Made by a program: the position numbers and the translations under genes. Positions 46,834 to 56,637 of a stretch of DNA of 64,000 nt are shown one piece after another. A model generated the notes under the pieces. The model saw nothing but the letters and a program-made list of their open reading frames with translations. It did no database searches and was not told the DNA's origin. Each line of letters begins with the position of its first letter. Positions within the stretch are counted from its first letter, which is position 1. Origin of the DNA: Acetobacteraceae bacterium (GTDB lineage: Bacteria; Pseudomonadota; Alphaproteobacteria; Acetobacterales; Acetobacteraceae); contig CANJLW010000004.1 of assembly GCA_947475245.1 (NCBI GenBank), forward strand, positions 161,568-225,567, in the 5' to 3' direction.

Positions 46834-47552
46834 CAGTGCGCCTCCTCGGAATCGCCCAGATAGGCGGCGATGACATCGGGGCGCGCCAGTACCTCGGCCG
46901 GCGAACCGTCGGCGAGCAGCACACCCGCATCCAGCACCAGGATACGCGGGCACAGCCGACGAATCAGATCCATGTCATGCTCGATGATCAGCACGCTGCA
47001 TTTGCCGGCCGAACGGGCATGCGCGACGAAGGTGTCAACGTGGTTTCGCTCCACCCGTTCCAACCCCGCCGCCGGTTCATCCAGCAGCAGCACGGATGGC
47101 GAAGTCGCATAGGCCATCACGAGGCCGAGCATCTTCTGCAAGCCGTAGGGGAGTTTGTCGGATTGCTCGTCGAGGCGTTCCGTCAGATGGAACTCGTCCA
47201 TCAGGTCTTCCAGCCCGGTCGGCATGCCGCGCTGACCGAACCTGATCGCCCGCAGAATATTTTCGCGCACCGAGACGCTTTTGAACGTGTTGGTCTGCTG
47301 GAAACTCCGCGACAGACCCAACCGACTGATCGCATGCGTCGGTTGACCGCTGATATCGCGCCCGTTCAGAAACACCTTACCGGCGGAAGGCGGCTGCCGG
47401 CCGGAGATGACGTTCACCAGCGTCGTCTTGCCCGCCCCGTTGGGGCCGATCACGCCAAGCAACCCGCCCGGTTCCAGGCTGAAGCTGATGTCCTGAAACA
47501 CCCGCAACCCGCCAAAGCGTTTCGCGAGCCCCTCTACCCGCAATTCGCTCAT
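46833..47552 (-). CDS. livG: Branched-chain-type ABC transporter ATPase LivG
   Basis: 239 residues from the ATG at 47552, overlapping the livM stop. Walker A GPNGAGKTT and Walker B LLLDEPAAGL are clear; the signature region reads LPYGLQK, the variant usual in LivG. SRSFQQTNTFKSVSVREN is a further LivG mark. Confidence 0.93.
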   Translation of the reverse strand: MSELRVEGLAKRFGGLRVFQDISFSLEPGGLLGVIGPNGAGKTTLVNVISGRQPPSAGKVFLNGRDISGQPTHAISRLGLSRSFQQTNTFKSVSVRENILRAIRFGQRGMPTGLEDLMDEFHLTERLDEQSDKLPYGLQKMLGLVMAYATSPSVLLLDEPAAGLERVERNHVDTFVAHARSAGKCSVLIIEHDMDLIRRLCPRILVLDAGVLLADGSPAEVLARPDVIAAYLGDSEEAH

Positions 47553-48529
47553 GCGCGTGGCCCTCGCATGCGACGCCACAGCAGACGGGCCGTGCCAACA
47601 ATCCCACCCCGCGCCACCAGGATCACGACAAGGATCAGCACGCCGTAAAGACCCTGAGCGTATTGCCCCTGCGTCCCGAACGCATGGGTCGCATAGACCA
47701 GCGCCACAGAACCGATGATCGGACCCAGGATCGATTCACGCCCGCCGATGATCGTGTAGGCGATGAAGTCGACCGCAATCGCCGAATCAAACGAACTCGG
47801 GTGCGCGGTCAGCAACATGTTGACCAGGGAATACCCGGCCAGCCCCGCCAGCCCGGCGGCAACCACGAAGCCCAGCGCCTTGTATCGCCACACGACCAGG
47901 CCGAGGCTCTCGGACAAGATTTCATTTTCCTCGATCGCCGCGAAATGCTGACGGAAATACCGCGTCAGCGCGACCGCGATCAGTGTGGCGATCAGCGCGA
48001 TTCCGCAGGCGAACAACAGCACCTGCCGATGGCTGATCATCTCTGTCCCAAACAGAGTCACCGCGGGGATGCCGGCGATGCCGTTCGATCCCCCGGTCAG
48101 ATCGGGCGTCTGGAACAGCAGCAATTGCATGATCTGCGACAGCACGAAGGTCACGAGCACGAAGTAGGTGCCCCGCAACCGCAGCACCAGCGCGCCCAGC
48201 GGCACGGCGACCAGCGCCGGCACAAGGAAGGCCGCGGCCGTCATCAGAAAGGCGTCGGTGATCTCGTACCGCCCCGCGATCGCGACCGTGTAACCGCCCA
48301 GCGCCATGAACGCCGGCGTCGCGAAGGTCAGCAGATTCATGCGCAGCATGATCCACACGCTCTGCGCCGCGATCACGCCGATCAGTGCGTGGTTCAGCAC
48401 GGAATAGACCAGCACGCTTTTGGTCAGCAGCGGGATGATGAAGCAGACCACCGCGACCGCGATCGCGGTGGCTTCGTCCCATGCCAGCAACCGCTGGCGA
48501 GGAGCGAGTGGCAAGCGAGCCATGATCAA
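47549..48529 (-). CDS. livM: Branched-chain-type ABC permease LivM
   Basis: 326 residues with about eight to nine membrane helices. LivM signatures: GLVVWRYKALGFVVAAGLAG and GGRESILGPIIGSV. A second ATG 6 bases in (MARLPL) is equally likely. It overlaps livH and livG by 4 bases each. Confidence 0.92.
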   Translation of the reverse strand: MIMARLPLAPRQRLLAWDEATAIAVAVVCFIIPLLTKSVLVYSVLNHALIGVIAAQSVWIMLRMNLLTFATPAFMALGGYTVAIAGRYEITDAFLMTAAAFLVPALVAVPLGALVLRLRGTYFVLVTFVLSQIMQLLLFQTPDLTGGSNGIAGIPAVTLFGTEMISHRQVLLFACGIALIATLIAVALTRYFRQHFAAIEENEILSESLGLVVWRYKALGFVVAAGLAGLAGYSLVNMLLTAHPSSFDSAIAVDFIAYTIIGGRESILGPIIGSVALVYATHAFGTQGQYAQGLYGVLILVVILVARGGIVGTARLLWRRMRGPRA

Positions 48530-49392
48530 GCGCCTCGGATTTCGCGGCCCAGCAGGCCGGTGGGACGGAACACGAGCAGCAACAGCACCAGCGTAAACAG
48601 CACCAGCGCGCCGATCGAGCCGCCGAAGTAGACGCTTGAATAGGCTTCAACGATGCCGACGATAAAGGCCGCGAGCGCCGCGCCGCCCAGGCTGCCAAGC
48701 CCGCCCAGGATAACGGTCAGGAACGATGTCGCCAACACCGGATCGCCCACCCCCGGCGACAGCGCCAGGATCGGGGTCACCAACGCCCCGGTCAGCCCGG
48801 CGAGGCCGGTCGCCAGCGCGAAGGCGGCGGGGAACAGCAGTTTGGGCCGCATGCCCTGCGCCATCGCCACCTGCCGATCATCCGCCAGCGCCCGCAGTGC
48901 CCGTCCCAGATCGGTGCGGAACAGCACCAGCCACAAGGCAAGGATGGCGGACAGACAGATGCCGAGCACGATCAGGTTTTCCCGCGGTACATAGATCGGT
49001 CCGAATTGGATCGAACCGGACACGGGGAAGCTGAACTCCATCGACAACGGGCCAAACACCCGCAGCAGACCGTTCGACACGATCAGGTAGAGACCCAGCG
49101 TCAACATCAGCGTCGCCAGATGATCGTCGATCAGTCGTTCCAGCAGAAACAACTCGAACACCCATCCCAGCGCGGCCGTCGCGGCCACAGCGATCAGCAC
49201 GGCCAGCGGATATGGCAGGCCGAGCAGACCGACGCAGGAATAGGCGACATAGCCGCCGATCATGTAGAAGCCGCCATGGGCGAAGTTGACGACGCCCAGG
49301 ATGCCGAAGATCAGCGTGAAGCCCAGGGCGAGCAGTGCATACTGCGCGCCCAGGCTGATACCGATAACGGCCGCTTGCAGGAATTGTTCCAC
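48526..49392 (-). CDS. livH: Branched-chain-type ABC permease LivH
   Basis: 288 residues, multi-helix. LivH marks: GAQYALLALGFTLIFGILGVVNFAHG at the start (first two helices) and the late GGLGSLGGAALAAFIVG. It starts 10 bases after the binding-protein gene. Confidence 0.93.
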   Translation of the reverse strand: MEQFLQAAVIGISLGAQYALLALGFTLIFGILGVVNFAHGGFYMIGGYVAYSCVGLLGLPYPLAVLIAVAATAALGWVFELFLLERLIDDHLATLMLTLGLYLIVSNGLLRVFGPLSMEFSFPVSGSIQFGPIYVPRENLIVLGICLSAILALWLVLFRTDLGRALRALADDRQVAMAQGMRPKLLFPAAFALATGLAGLTGALVTPILALSPGVGDPVLATSFLTVILGGLGSLGGAALAAFIVGIVEAYSSVYFGGSIGALVLFTLVLLLLVFRPTGLLGREIRGA

Positions 49393-49401
49393 GTTCGGCG
49401 A

Positions 49402-50568
49402 TCAGTTCGTCGGTTCGATCCGCGCGATACCGACTTCCTTACCGTCCTTGATGATGCCGACGCCGAAGGCAAAGAACAGCTCCTGGTTGATGCCGTACTG
49501 CTTCTGACCGGCCCACAGACCCTTGCCCATGTTCGGGTCCTCGACCGGCAGCTTGCGCAGTTCGGCCGCCACCTTGGCCGCGTCTTCCACCGTGCCGGCA
49601 TTGACGATCGCCTTCATCGTCATGCGCGCGGCCGGCAAATTGCCCCACAGCGCCGTGCCGCCGACCGGTTCCTTGCCCAGCAGCTTGCGATAGATGTTGT
49701 CGATCTCCCGCATCTGGTCCGTCACGGCGACGGTTTCGAACCAGTAGAAGTCCTTCAGCACATCCATGCCGCCGGAGACGCGCAGGATTTCCTCGGTGCC
49801 CGGACCGCCCATGCGCCCGATCGGCCCCTTGAACCCGGCCAGCCGCAACTGCTTCACGATAACGCCCGCGTCGCCCGGCGGGGAGGAAGCGGTGTCGACC
49901 GCGTCGGGGTTGGTCGCCAGCAGGCGGGTGATGATCGGCGCGAAGTTCGTGGTGCCGCGCTGGTAATATTCCTCGGTCGCCTTAACCCCGTTGTTGCGGT
50001 AGGCAACCGCGTCAACGCTGGCGATATCGGTGCCGCCCTGATCGTTCGGCGCGACCAGCGCAACGGATTTGATCTGCGGGAAATGCTTCAGCGCATGCTT
50101 CACCATCGCGTCGGACCAGGTGCCCGGCCCGGGCGCGATGTGGAATACCAGAGGATATTTCGCTTCCAGGGCGTTTTTCGCGTAGGCGGCGTTCCAGGTC
50201 AGCTGCTCGTTCCGCGCGGCGACCGGCTTGATGCCGGTGGCTTCCGGGGACCCAACCGGCCCGATGATGATCTTGATGCCTTCGCTGGCCAGCGCATTCG
50301 CGCCCGCCGCCGCGCCGTCCGCGGTATATTTGCTGTCGTAGCTGACAACGACGATTTTGCACTTCTTGCCGTTGATCGTCACGCCGCCGGTCGCGTTGAC
50401 CTCTGCCGCCGCCAGTTCGGCCGCGCCGGCCATTGCCAGGCCCCATTGCGCGGCGCCGCCGGACATCGGCCCCATCGCGCCGACCTTGGCTGTACAATCC
50501 TGCGCCTGCGCGGCGACCGTGGCAGCCAGCGAAAACGCCGCCGCGAGCAAGGTGACAGATGTTTTCAT
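49402..50568 (-). CDS. Periplasmic binding protein of the Liv-type transporter
   Basis: 388 residues with a Sec signal peptide (MKTSVTLLAAAFSLAATVAA, cleavage after AQA). The mature part is a type I periplasmic binding fold (VGAMGPMSGGAAQWG, VVVSYDSKYTADG, VGSPEATGIKPVA). It is the first gene of the five-gene liv operon. The ligand cannot be read; it is diverged from classical LivJ, so a small organic solute is possible. Confidence 0.9.
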   Translation of the reverse strand: MKTSVTLLAAAFSLAATVAAQAQDCTAKVGAMGPMSGGAAQWGLAMAGAAELAAAEVNATGGVTINGKKCKIVVVSYDSKYTADGAAAGANALASEGIKIIIGPVGSPEATGIKPVAARNEQLTWNAAYAKNALEAKYPLVFHIAPGPGTWSDAMVKHALKHFPQIKSVALVAPNDQGGTDIASVDAVAYRNNGVKATEEYYQRGTTNFAPIITRLLATNPDAVDTASSPPGDAGVIVKQLRLAGFKGPIGRMGGPGTEEILRVSGGMDVLKDFYWFETVAVTDQMREIDNIYRKLLGKEPVGGTALWGNLPAARMTMKAIVNAGTVEDAAKVAAELRKLPVEDPNMGKGLWAGQKQYGINQELFFAFGVGIIKDGKEVGIARIEPTN

Positions 50569-50664
50569 GTTCGGTTTCCCCCGAATGCGCGCCGGCGTTG
50601 CGGCGCGTCGTTTCCAATCCGAGGTTTAGAACGCTCCTCCCCCCCGTCAAGGGGGGCAACAAAC

Positions 50665-51111
50665 CTACGGCACCGCCCGCCAGAATGGTGGACGCGTCCG
50701 CACCTGGTCCAGCAGGGACCAATCCCCCTGATCGACCACGTGCCCGCCGGGGAACGGCGGGCGCGCTTCCAGGCCGAGCGAGCGCAGGACACGCGCGTCG
50801 CGGTAGTAACACAGCAGAACGTTCCGGGTCAGGACCGCGAGCGGCACCCCACCCTCGGCGCGTAATCCCGCCGCCACTTCGCCCCGCCGGCCAACGTCAA
50901 GATCGGCGAACGACCCGCCGGCCCGTTCGCGCAAGGCGGCCAGCGCGGCGCGGACATGATCCGTATCGCGTTCGATACTGTTCAGCAGATCGGCGAAAAT
51001 CGCGTCGTCATCGGCACCGGGCACGTTATACTTGGCGCTGGCCGGCACAATCATGCCGGCGAGGCAGCGCAAATCCGCAATCTCCGTCGCGGTCAGAGTC
51101 TCGTCGGTCAT
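50665..51111 (-). CDS. Gluconate 2-dehydrogenase subunit 3-like protein
   Basis: 148 residues of the small-subunit family that accompanies membrane or periplasmic GMC dehydrogenases; marks are TATEIADLRCLAGMIVPAS and DWSLLDQVRTRPPFW. No signal sequence is seen in this start, whereas classical members are exported by a Tat signal. It follows the GMC gene after 7 bases. The cytochrome c subunit of the classical three-part enzyme is absent. Confidence 0.82.
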   Translation of the reverse strand: MTDETLTATEIADLRCLAGMIVPASAKYNVPGADDDAIFADLLNSIERDTDHVRAALAALRERAGGSFADLDVGRRGEVAAGLRAEGGVPLAVLTRNVLLCYYRDARVLRSLGLEARPPFPGGHVVDQGDWSLLDQVRTRPPFWRAVP

Positions 51112-51118
51112 CCAGGCC

Positions 51119-52717
51119 TCAATCGAACAGGGTTGCCAGGCGTTGCTTGATCTGATCGGCGATGTACAGCGCCACCGCCTGGATCGTGGACGTCGGGTTC
51201 ACGCCGCCGCCGGTCACGAACACGCTGCCATCCACGATAAACAGGTTCTTCACGTCGTGGCTGCGGCCCCACCCATTGACGACCGAACGCTCCGGATCGT
51301 TGCCCATGCGCGCCGTACCCAGCAGATGCCAGCCGCTGAGCGGCAACGGCCGCACCACGTCGACATGCCGAGCACCGGCGGCCTGCATGATGTCGCGGGC
51401 GCGGGCGACGGCGAAGTCCAGCATGCGGTTGGTGTTATCGCCGATCGTGTATTCGATCTTCGGGGCCGGGATGCCGTGCCGATCCTTCAAAACAGGATCG
51501 AGGGTGACGCGGTTATGTTCTTCGGGTAGGTCTTCCGAACAGACGCCGACGGTCAGACGATGACCCACCAATGCGCGGAAGGCATCGTGATGACCATCGC
51601 CCCATGGCACCAGACCCGCGGCTTCGGTGTTCACCGCTTCGGTCGCCACCGGCATCCCGCGGTTGAACTGAAGGTTGAAGCCGCGCACAAAATCGCGCGA
51701 CGGGTCGGTTTCGTAGAATTCCTGGCTCCAGATACACAACGGCGGACCGCGATGCCCGTCCATCGGTTCGTCGACGTAACCGTATATCTGTGTCCAAGGG
51801 TGGAACATCAGATTTTTGCCGACCAGGCCGGATGAGTTGGCCAGACCGTTGGGGAACTTTCCGGACACCGAGTTCAACAGCAGCCGCGGCGTGCCGACGC
51901 CGTTGCAGGCAACGATCACGACCTCCGCCGCCTGGAACTGTTCGACATCGTTGGCGTCGTAATAAACGACGCCGTTGGCCATCCCGTCGGCACCGACGGT
52001 AATTTCCCTGACGCGGCAGTTTGTTCGCAGTTCGACGCCCGCGCGGATTGCATTCGGCCAATACGTGATATCGGTACTGGCCTTCGCCCCCTGCGCGCAC
52101 GCCGGCGTACAATGACCCAAATTAATACACGGTGCTCGGCCTTCGTATTCCGTCGTCGCCAACACGGTGTCGGATGGCCACCAGTGCCAACCCAGCGTGT
52201 TCATGGTCCGCGCGATCTTGGTGCCGGTACGCCCCAACGGCAAAGGCGGCATCATCAACGCATGCGCCGGATAGGCCGGATCGCCCGCGAGGCCGGATGT
52301 CCCCATCATGCGGTCATTCTCGGTAAAGAAAGGCTCCAGCACGCGGTAGTCGATCGGCCAATCGTCCGCCACACCGTCCAAGGAGCGGACCTTGAAGTCC
52401 GACGGATGCAGCCGGGGATAATGCGCAGTGTACATCACGGTCGATCCACCGACGGCGTTGAAATTCACCACCTTGATCGGTGAAGCGTCGTCGTTGATCG
52501 GGTAATCGCTGGGACGACGGCGGATGTTCGGGCTGGTCGCGTAATCGCGAAACAATTGCGCCGCGTAATCGGTGCCGTTCGACGGGAAGTCGGATTGCTT
52601 CATCCAGTCGCCCTGTTCCAGACACAGGATGCGCATCTTCGTGTCGGCCAAACTCCAGGCGACGGCCGCGCCAGACGCGCCCGACCCAATGATCAGAACA
52701 TCGACCTTATCGTTCAT
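51119..52717 (-). CDS. GMC-family FAD-dependent oxidoreductase
   Basis: 532 residues. FAD motif IGSGASGAAVAWSLAD at the start; GGSTVMYTAHYPRLHPSDF; catalytic region SGWHLLGTARMG with the active His; and VDGSVFVTGGGVNPTSTIQA at the C-terminus. It oxidises an alcohol (sugar acid, cyclic alcohol or similar) and passes electrons to a carrier. It forms a pair with the subunit 3-like protein. Confidence 0.92.
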   Translation of the reverse strand: MNDKVDVLIIGSGASGAAVAWSLADTKMRILCLEQGDWMKQSDFPSNGTDYAAQLFRDYATSPNIRRRPSDYPINDDASPIKVVNFNAVGGSTVMYTAHYPRLHPSDFKVRSLDGVADDWPIDYRVLEPFFTENDRMMGTSGLAGDPAYPAHALMMPPLPLGRTGTKIARTMNTLGWHWWPSDTVLATTEYEGRAPCINLGHCTPACAQGAKASTDITYWPNAIRAGVELRTNCRVREITVGADGMANGVVYYDANDVEQFQAAEVVIVACNGVGTPRLLLNSVSGKFPNGLANSSGLVGKNLMFHPWTQIYGYVDEPMDGHRGPPLCIWSQEFYETDPSRDFVRGFNLQFNRGMPVATEAVNTEAAGLVPWGDGHHDAFRALVGHRLTVGVCSEDLPEEHNRVTLDPVLKDRHGIPAPKIEYTIGDNTNRMLDFAVARARDIMQAAGARHVDVVRPLPLSGWHLLGTARMGNDPERSVVNGWGRSHDVKNLFIVDGSVFVTGGGVNPTSTIQAVALYIADQIKQRLATLFD

Positions 52718-52862
52718 AGCCGCCCCCGCCTCTCCCGCTGGTTCGCCCGTCGGTTATACGCCGGACACGGACCGCGCGAAAACCCGCACCTGGTTCTGGT
52801 CCGGCCGGACATGACCGAGTAGCTTTCGCGCCGGCATTCACAGTAAGCGACAGGATAAACCG

Positions 52863-53423
52863 ATGACCCAACCCGCATGGCGCGCCGATCGTCTTGCGTG
52901 GGGTCATGGGCCGCGACTGTTCGAGGTCTTTCTGGAACCGACCTGCCCGTATTCCGTTCGGGCATTCGGCAAGCTGGACGAATTGCTGGCGCTGGCGGGC
53001 GAAGACCGCATCACCGTTCGAATCCACCTGCAATCGCAGCCCTGGCATATGTATTCCGGCGTTATCGTGCGGTGCATTCTCGCCGCCTCGACACTGCCGG
53101 GCGGCAAGGCCGCCGCCAAAGCGGTCCTGGCGGCGGTGGCGGCGCATCGGGAGAAGTTCGAGTTCGAACGCCATTGCCGCGGCCCCAATCTCGACGCCAC
53201 GCCCAATGACATCATCGCGCGTATCGAGGGTTACAGCGGCCTGAAACTGGCCGAGACCTTTGCGATCCCCGATCTGGACCGCGAGATCAAATCGCACTGC
53301 AAATACGCCCGCCAGAACGGGATTCACGTTTCGCCGACCTTTATGATCGACGGTCTGGTACAGGCCGATATCGGCAGCGGCGACGCCGTCGCCGATTGGG
53401 CGGGGCGTCTGTTGAACCGCTGA
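52863..53423 (+). CDS. DsbA-like thioredoxin-fold protein with CPYS motif
   Basis: 186 residues. The thioredoxin-like site is EPTCPYSVRAFG: the second Cys of CxxC is Ser. VSPTFMIDG supplies the usual cis-Pro loop. A one-Cys site favours glutathione-linked or peroxiredoxin-like chemistry rather than disulfide exchange, and related proteins include HCCA isomerase and FrnE. No signal peptide is seen, so it is cytoplasmic. It is divergent from the GMC gene. Confidence 0.8.
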   Translation: MTQPAWRADRLAWGHGPRLFEVFLEPTCPYSVRAFGKLDELLALAGEDRITVRIHLQSQPWHMYSGVIVRCILAASTLPGGKAAAKAVLAAVAAHREKFEFERHCRGPNLDATPNDIIARIEGYSGLKLAETFAIPDLDREIKSHCKYARQNGIHVSPTFMIDGLVQADIGSGDAVADWAGRLLNR

Positions 53424-53433
53424 CCCCTCGGGA

Positions 53434-54438
53434 TCAGTACTCGTCGAAGATCCGTTGCAGCTCCGCCTTGTCGCGTGTCGTCGACAGGGCGAGCGCGAGC
53501 AGCACCGCGGCTTTTTGCGGGTTCAGGTTATCCGCCGCGATCGTCCCGTCCTCGTGATTGTTCCCAATGGCGAGGACCCGCCCCTCTCCAACGCGGGCGG
53601 ATCGAACGACGACGACACCCTCCGCCACCAATGTCTTTGCAATTTCGGTATATGCGCCCAGCGCCCCCGCGCCGACGCCGGCAACGACGAGGCCGTCGGC
53701 CCCCAGATCGACCGCCGCGCGGGCGAGCGCTGGGTTGGCGCCGGTGTGGGGATAGAGGATTTCCACCATCGGCAGTCGATCGATGGTCTGAATATCGAAT
53801 TCGGAAGCTGTCGTGTGGCGACGCCGAGCGGAGTGGTAGAAAACGATACGGTCGGCGTCGGCATAGCCGAGAACGCCGAGATCGCGGCCGCGGAACGTCT
53901 GCACCTGATAGGTCGATGTTTTCGTCACGTCGCGCGCGGCGATGATTTCGCTGTTGGTGACGGTGACGACACCCATGCCGGCGGCTTCGTCGCAGGCCGC
54001 GACGCGCACCGCGTTCACCAGGTTCAGATGGGCATCGGTGCTGAGCGCGGTGAAGGGTCGTTGCGCGCCGACGACGACAACCGGTTTATGCGTGCGCACC
54101 GTAAGGTTCAGAAAATACGCCGTCTCCTCCAGCGTATTGGTGCCCTGCACCCAGACGATACCGTCGATATCCTCCCGACGGGCGGCAGTGTCGAGGAAGC
54201 GCGCGAGCTTGCGAATATCCTCGTGCGTGCCTTGCGGATGCGGTGCCGCCTCATCGTAAACGATGTCGGCGAAGCCGTGGATTTCCGGCAGTTCGGCGAC
54301 CATTTGCGGACCGGTCAAGGGCGGCTTGCCGCTGAGGCGGATGTTGTAGTGGGTCAGATCGAGACGATCGATGCCCTGGCTGGGTAACGTGCCCGGCCCC
54401 AACGACAGAAGAATACGGCGACGCTTGGGAACAGCCAT
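53434..54438 (-). CDS. Asparaginase/glutaminase-family protein with altered motif
   Basis: 334 residues with the two-domain asparaginase fold. The first catalytic region LSLGPGTLPS keeps Thr17; the second reads VQGTNTLEETAYFL, so the usual GTDT is GTNT (Thr100-Asn101). The Lys in ARDVTKTST is kept. Changing Asp to Asn should weaken the second Thr-Lys-Asp relay, so activity on L-asparagine is doubtful. It may hydrolyse another amide. Flanked by a DsbA-like gene (convergent) and the tarD gene. Confidence 0.85.
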   Translation of the reverse strand: MAVPKRRRILLSLGPGTLPSQGIDRLDLTHYNIRLSGKPPLTGPQMVAELPEIHGFADIVYDEAAPHPQGTHEDIRKLARFLDTAARREDIDGIVWVQGTNTLEETAYFLNLTVRTHKPVVVVGAQRPFTALSTDAHLNLVNAVRVAACDEAAGMGVVTVTNSEIIAARDVTKTSTYQVQTFRGRDLGVLGYADADRIVFYHSARRRHTTASEFDIQTIDRLPMVEILYPHTGANPALARAAVDLGADGLVVAGVGAGALGAYTEIAKTLVAEGVVVVRSARVGEGRVLAIGNNHEDGTIAADNLNPQKAAVLLALALSTTRDKAELQRIFDEY

Positions 54439-54545
54439 TGTCGGATACTTTCATCTGCCACGAATGTCGGCAGCCTATCGCGATCGGTCTCGGCGAAGGA
54501 AGTCAAAACCGACCGTCGACAGGAAGAAAGTCGTGTGGCCGCCTG

Positions 54546-55709
54546 CTAAGATGCCAAGGCGCGCATGACGGCGATCAGGTCGGATTTACCCTCGAAGCCG
54601 ATGCCCGGCAATTCCGGCATGACGACATGCCCGTTTTCCACCCGCACGCTGTCGGGGAAACCGCCATAGGGCTGAAACAGGTCGGGATAGCTTTCGTTGC
54701 CGCCCAGGCCGAGTCCGGCGGCGATGTTCAACGACATCTGGTGCCCGCCGTGCGGAATGCACCGCGACGGCGACCAACCGAACTGTTCCAGGACCTGAAG
54801 CGTGCGAAGATATTCGACCAGGCCGTAAGACAAGGCACAGTCGAACTGGAGGTAGTCCCGATCCGGGCGCATCCCGCCATAGCGCAGCAGGTTGCGCGCG
54901 TCCTGATGGGAAAACAGGTTCTCCCCGGTCGCCATCGGACCGGGGTAGAATTCCGAAAGCGCGGCCTGCAGGGCAAAATCGAGGGGGTCGCCGACTTCCT
55001 CGTACCAGAACAGCGGATACTCCCGCAGCATTTTGGAATAAGCGATTGCCGTTTCCAGGTTGAAGCGCCCATTGGCATCGACCGCGAGTTGCGCGTCGGA
55101 GCCAAGTTCGGTCAGGACGGCTTCGATACGGGCTTGATCCTCGGCGAGCGAGGCACCGCCAATCTTCATTTTGACGACGTTGTAGCCGCGATCCAGGTAG
55201 CTGCGCATTTCCGCCCGCAGCGCGCCGTTGTCTTTTCCGGGATAGTAATAGCCGCCGGCGGCATAAACGAAGACACGCGGATCGGCCTGACGGTTGTGCC
55301 TTTCCGCCAGCAGCCGGAACAACGGCTTCTGCTCGATCTTGGCGACGGCGTCCCACACCGCCATGTCCAATGTGCCGACGGCGACGGAACGCTCACCGTG
55401 ACCGCCGGGTTTCTCGTTCACCATCATCGCGGCCCAAACCTTGGCCGGATCGAAATTATCGCGATTGGCATCAAGCAGCGTCTCGGGCACAGCATCCAGA
55501 ATGCGGCCACGGAAACGTTCCCGGATCAGGCCACCCTGACCGTAGCGACCGTTCGAATTGAAGCCATAGCCGACAACCGGACGGCCGTCGCGCACGACAT
55601 CCGTGACCACGGCGACCAGACTTGTGGTCATCTTGCTGAAGTCGATGTAGGCGTTTCGAATGGGGGACGCGATCGGCTGCGTAATTTCCCGAACATCGAC
55701 AATACGCAT
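54546..55709 (-). CDS. tarD: D-tartrate dehydratase-like enolase-superfamily enzyme
   Basis: 387 residues, mandelate-racemase subgroup. The active site matches D-tartrate dehydratase: Lys180/Lys182 (VVKMKIGG), metal ligands Asp211 (AVDANGRF), Glu237 (WYEEVGD) and Glu263 (ATGENLFS), and the base His320 (IPHGGHQMS). From memory, the N-terminus and GGNESYPDLFQPYGGFPD match the Bradyrhizobium enzyme almost word for word. It converts D-tartrate to oxaloacetate. No tartrate transporter is adjacent, so the source of substrate is unknown. It runs in the same direction as the SDR before it. Confidence 0.88.
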   Translation of the reverse strand: MRIVDVREITQPIASPIRNAYIDFSKMTTSLVAVVTDVVRDGRPVVGYGFNSNGRYGQGGLIRERFRGRILDAVPETLLDANRDNFDPAKVWAAMMVNEKPGGHGERSVAVGTLDMAVWDAVAKIEQKPLFRLLAERHNRQADPRVFVYAAGGYYYPGKDNGALRAEMRSYLDRGYNVVKMKIGGASLAEDQARIEAVLTELGSDAQLAVDANGRFNLETAIAYSKMLREYPLFWYEEVGDPLDFALQAALSEFYPGPMATGENLFSHQDARNLLRYGGMRPDRDYLQFDCALSYGLVEYLRTLQVLEQFGWSPSRCIPHGGHQMSLNIAAGLGLGGNESYPDLFQPYGGFPDSVRVENGHVVMPELPGIGFEGKSDLIAVMRALAS

Positions 55710-55765
55710 TCTTTGTTCCTTGAATCAAACAAAGCCGAGCGGGGTGGCCGCTCGGCCTCTTTGGG

Positions 55766-56548
55766 TCAGACGAGGCCGGTGGCCGGCGCACCGTAAATTT
55801 TGTTACGCAGGCGCCGCATGCCGGAAATCCAGCGGTTGCGATCGCGGGTCTTGCGCTGCTCATACTCGTGCACGGTATCGTGCGACAGGATCATGAAGCG
55901 TTCGGCGATCATGGCATCCACGACGATCCGGGCCACTTCGGGCGCGGTCATGACGCCGTCAACACTGGCCGCGCCGGGCCGGCCGCTGGTCATGCCGGTC
56001 AGCACGGATTGCGGACACAGGACGGAAACGCCGATACCGCGGTCGCCATACTGAATGGCCAGATGTTCGGCCAACGAGACGGCGGCGGCCTTGGTGACGC
56101 CGTATGCCATGGAGTTCATCGAGGTCAGCAGGCCGGCGGCGGAAGCGGTATTGAGCAAGTAGCCCGATCCCCGCGCCAACATGCCCGGCACCAACGCGCG
56201 GGCCGCGAAGACATGGCTGAGCACATGAACACGCCAGTTCAGGTCCCAATCGGCGTCCGGCGCGCTTTCCATGCCGGCGCGCGAAATGCCGGCGTTGGAA
56301 TAGAACACGTCCACCGGGCCATACTTGGCCTCGGCCGCGGCGATCAGCGCCTGAATGTCGGATTCCTTGGAAACATCGGTCACAACGGCGAGCCCGTCGA
56401 TATCGGCCGCGACCTTCGCGAGCTTCTCGGCATTCAAATCCGCCACCACGACGCCGCGCGCGCCCGCCTCGGCAAAGGCGCGCGCCGTCGCTTCGCCGAT
56501 CCCGCTTGCCCCGCCGGTCACGACGCAGACTTTCCCTTTAGGATGCAT
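55766..56548 (-). CDS. Short-chain dehydrogenase/reductase
   Basis: 260 residues. NAD(P) motif VVTGGASGIGEAT with Asp at the strand end (VVADLNAEK), which favours NAD+; YSNAGISRAG and catalytic YGVTKAA follow. The final 20 residues (RKTRDRNRWISGMRRLRNK) are an unusual basic tail. The substrate is unknown; it is 56 bases before tarD and may oxidise a hydroxyacid. Confidence 0.9.
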   Translation of the reverse strand: MHPKGKVCVVTGGASGIGEATARAFAEAGARGVVVADLNAEKLAKVAADIDGLAVVTDVSKESDIQALIAAAEAKYGPVDVFYSNAGISRAGMESAPDADWDLNWRVHVLSHVFAARALVPGMLARGSGYLLNTASAAGLLTSMNSMAYGVTKAAAVSLAEHLAIQYGDRGIGVSVLCPQSVLTGMTSGRPGAASVDGVMTAPEVARIVVDAMIAERFMILSHDTVHEYEQRKTRDRNRWISGMRRLRNKIYGAPATGLV

Positions 56549-56637
56549 TTTTTATTCCTGAATTTTATCGAACACAGCGTGGGAGTGTCGCAGCGGCCGA
56601 CCGGGATGACAACCCGCTCGACCGCTGACGCGAATAT

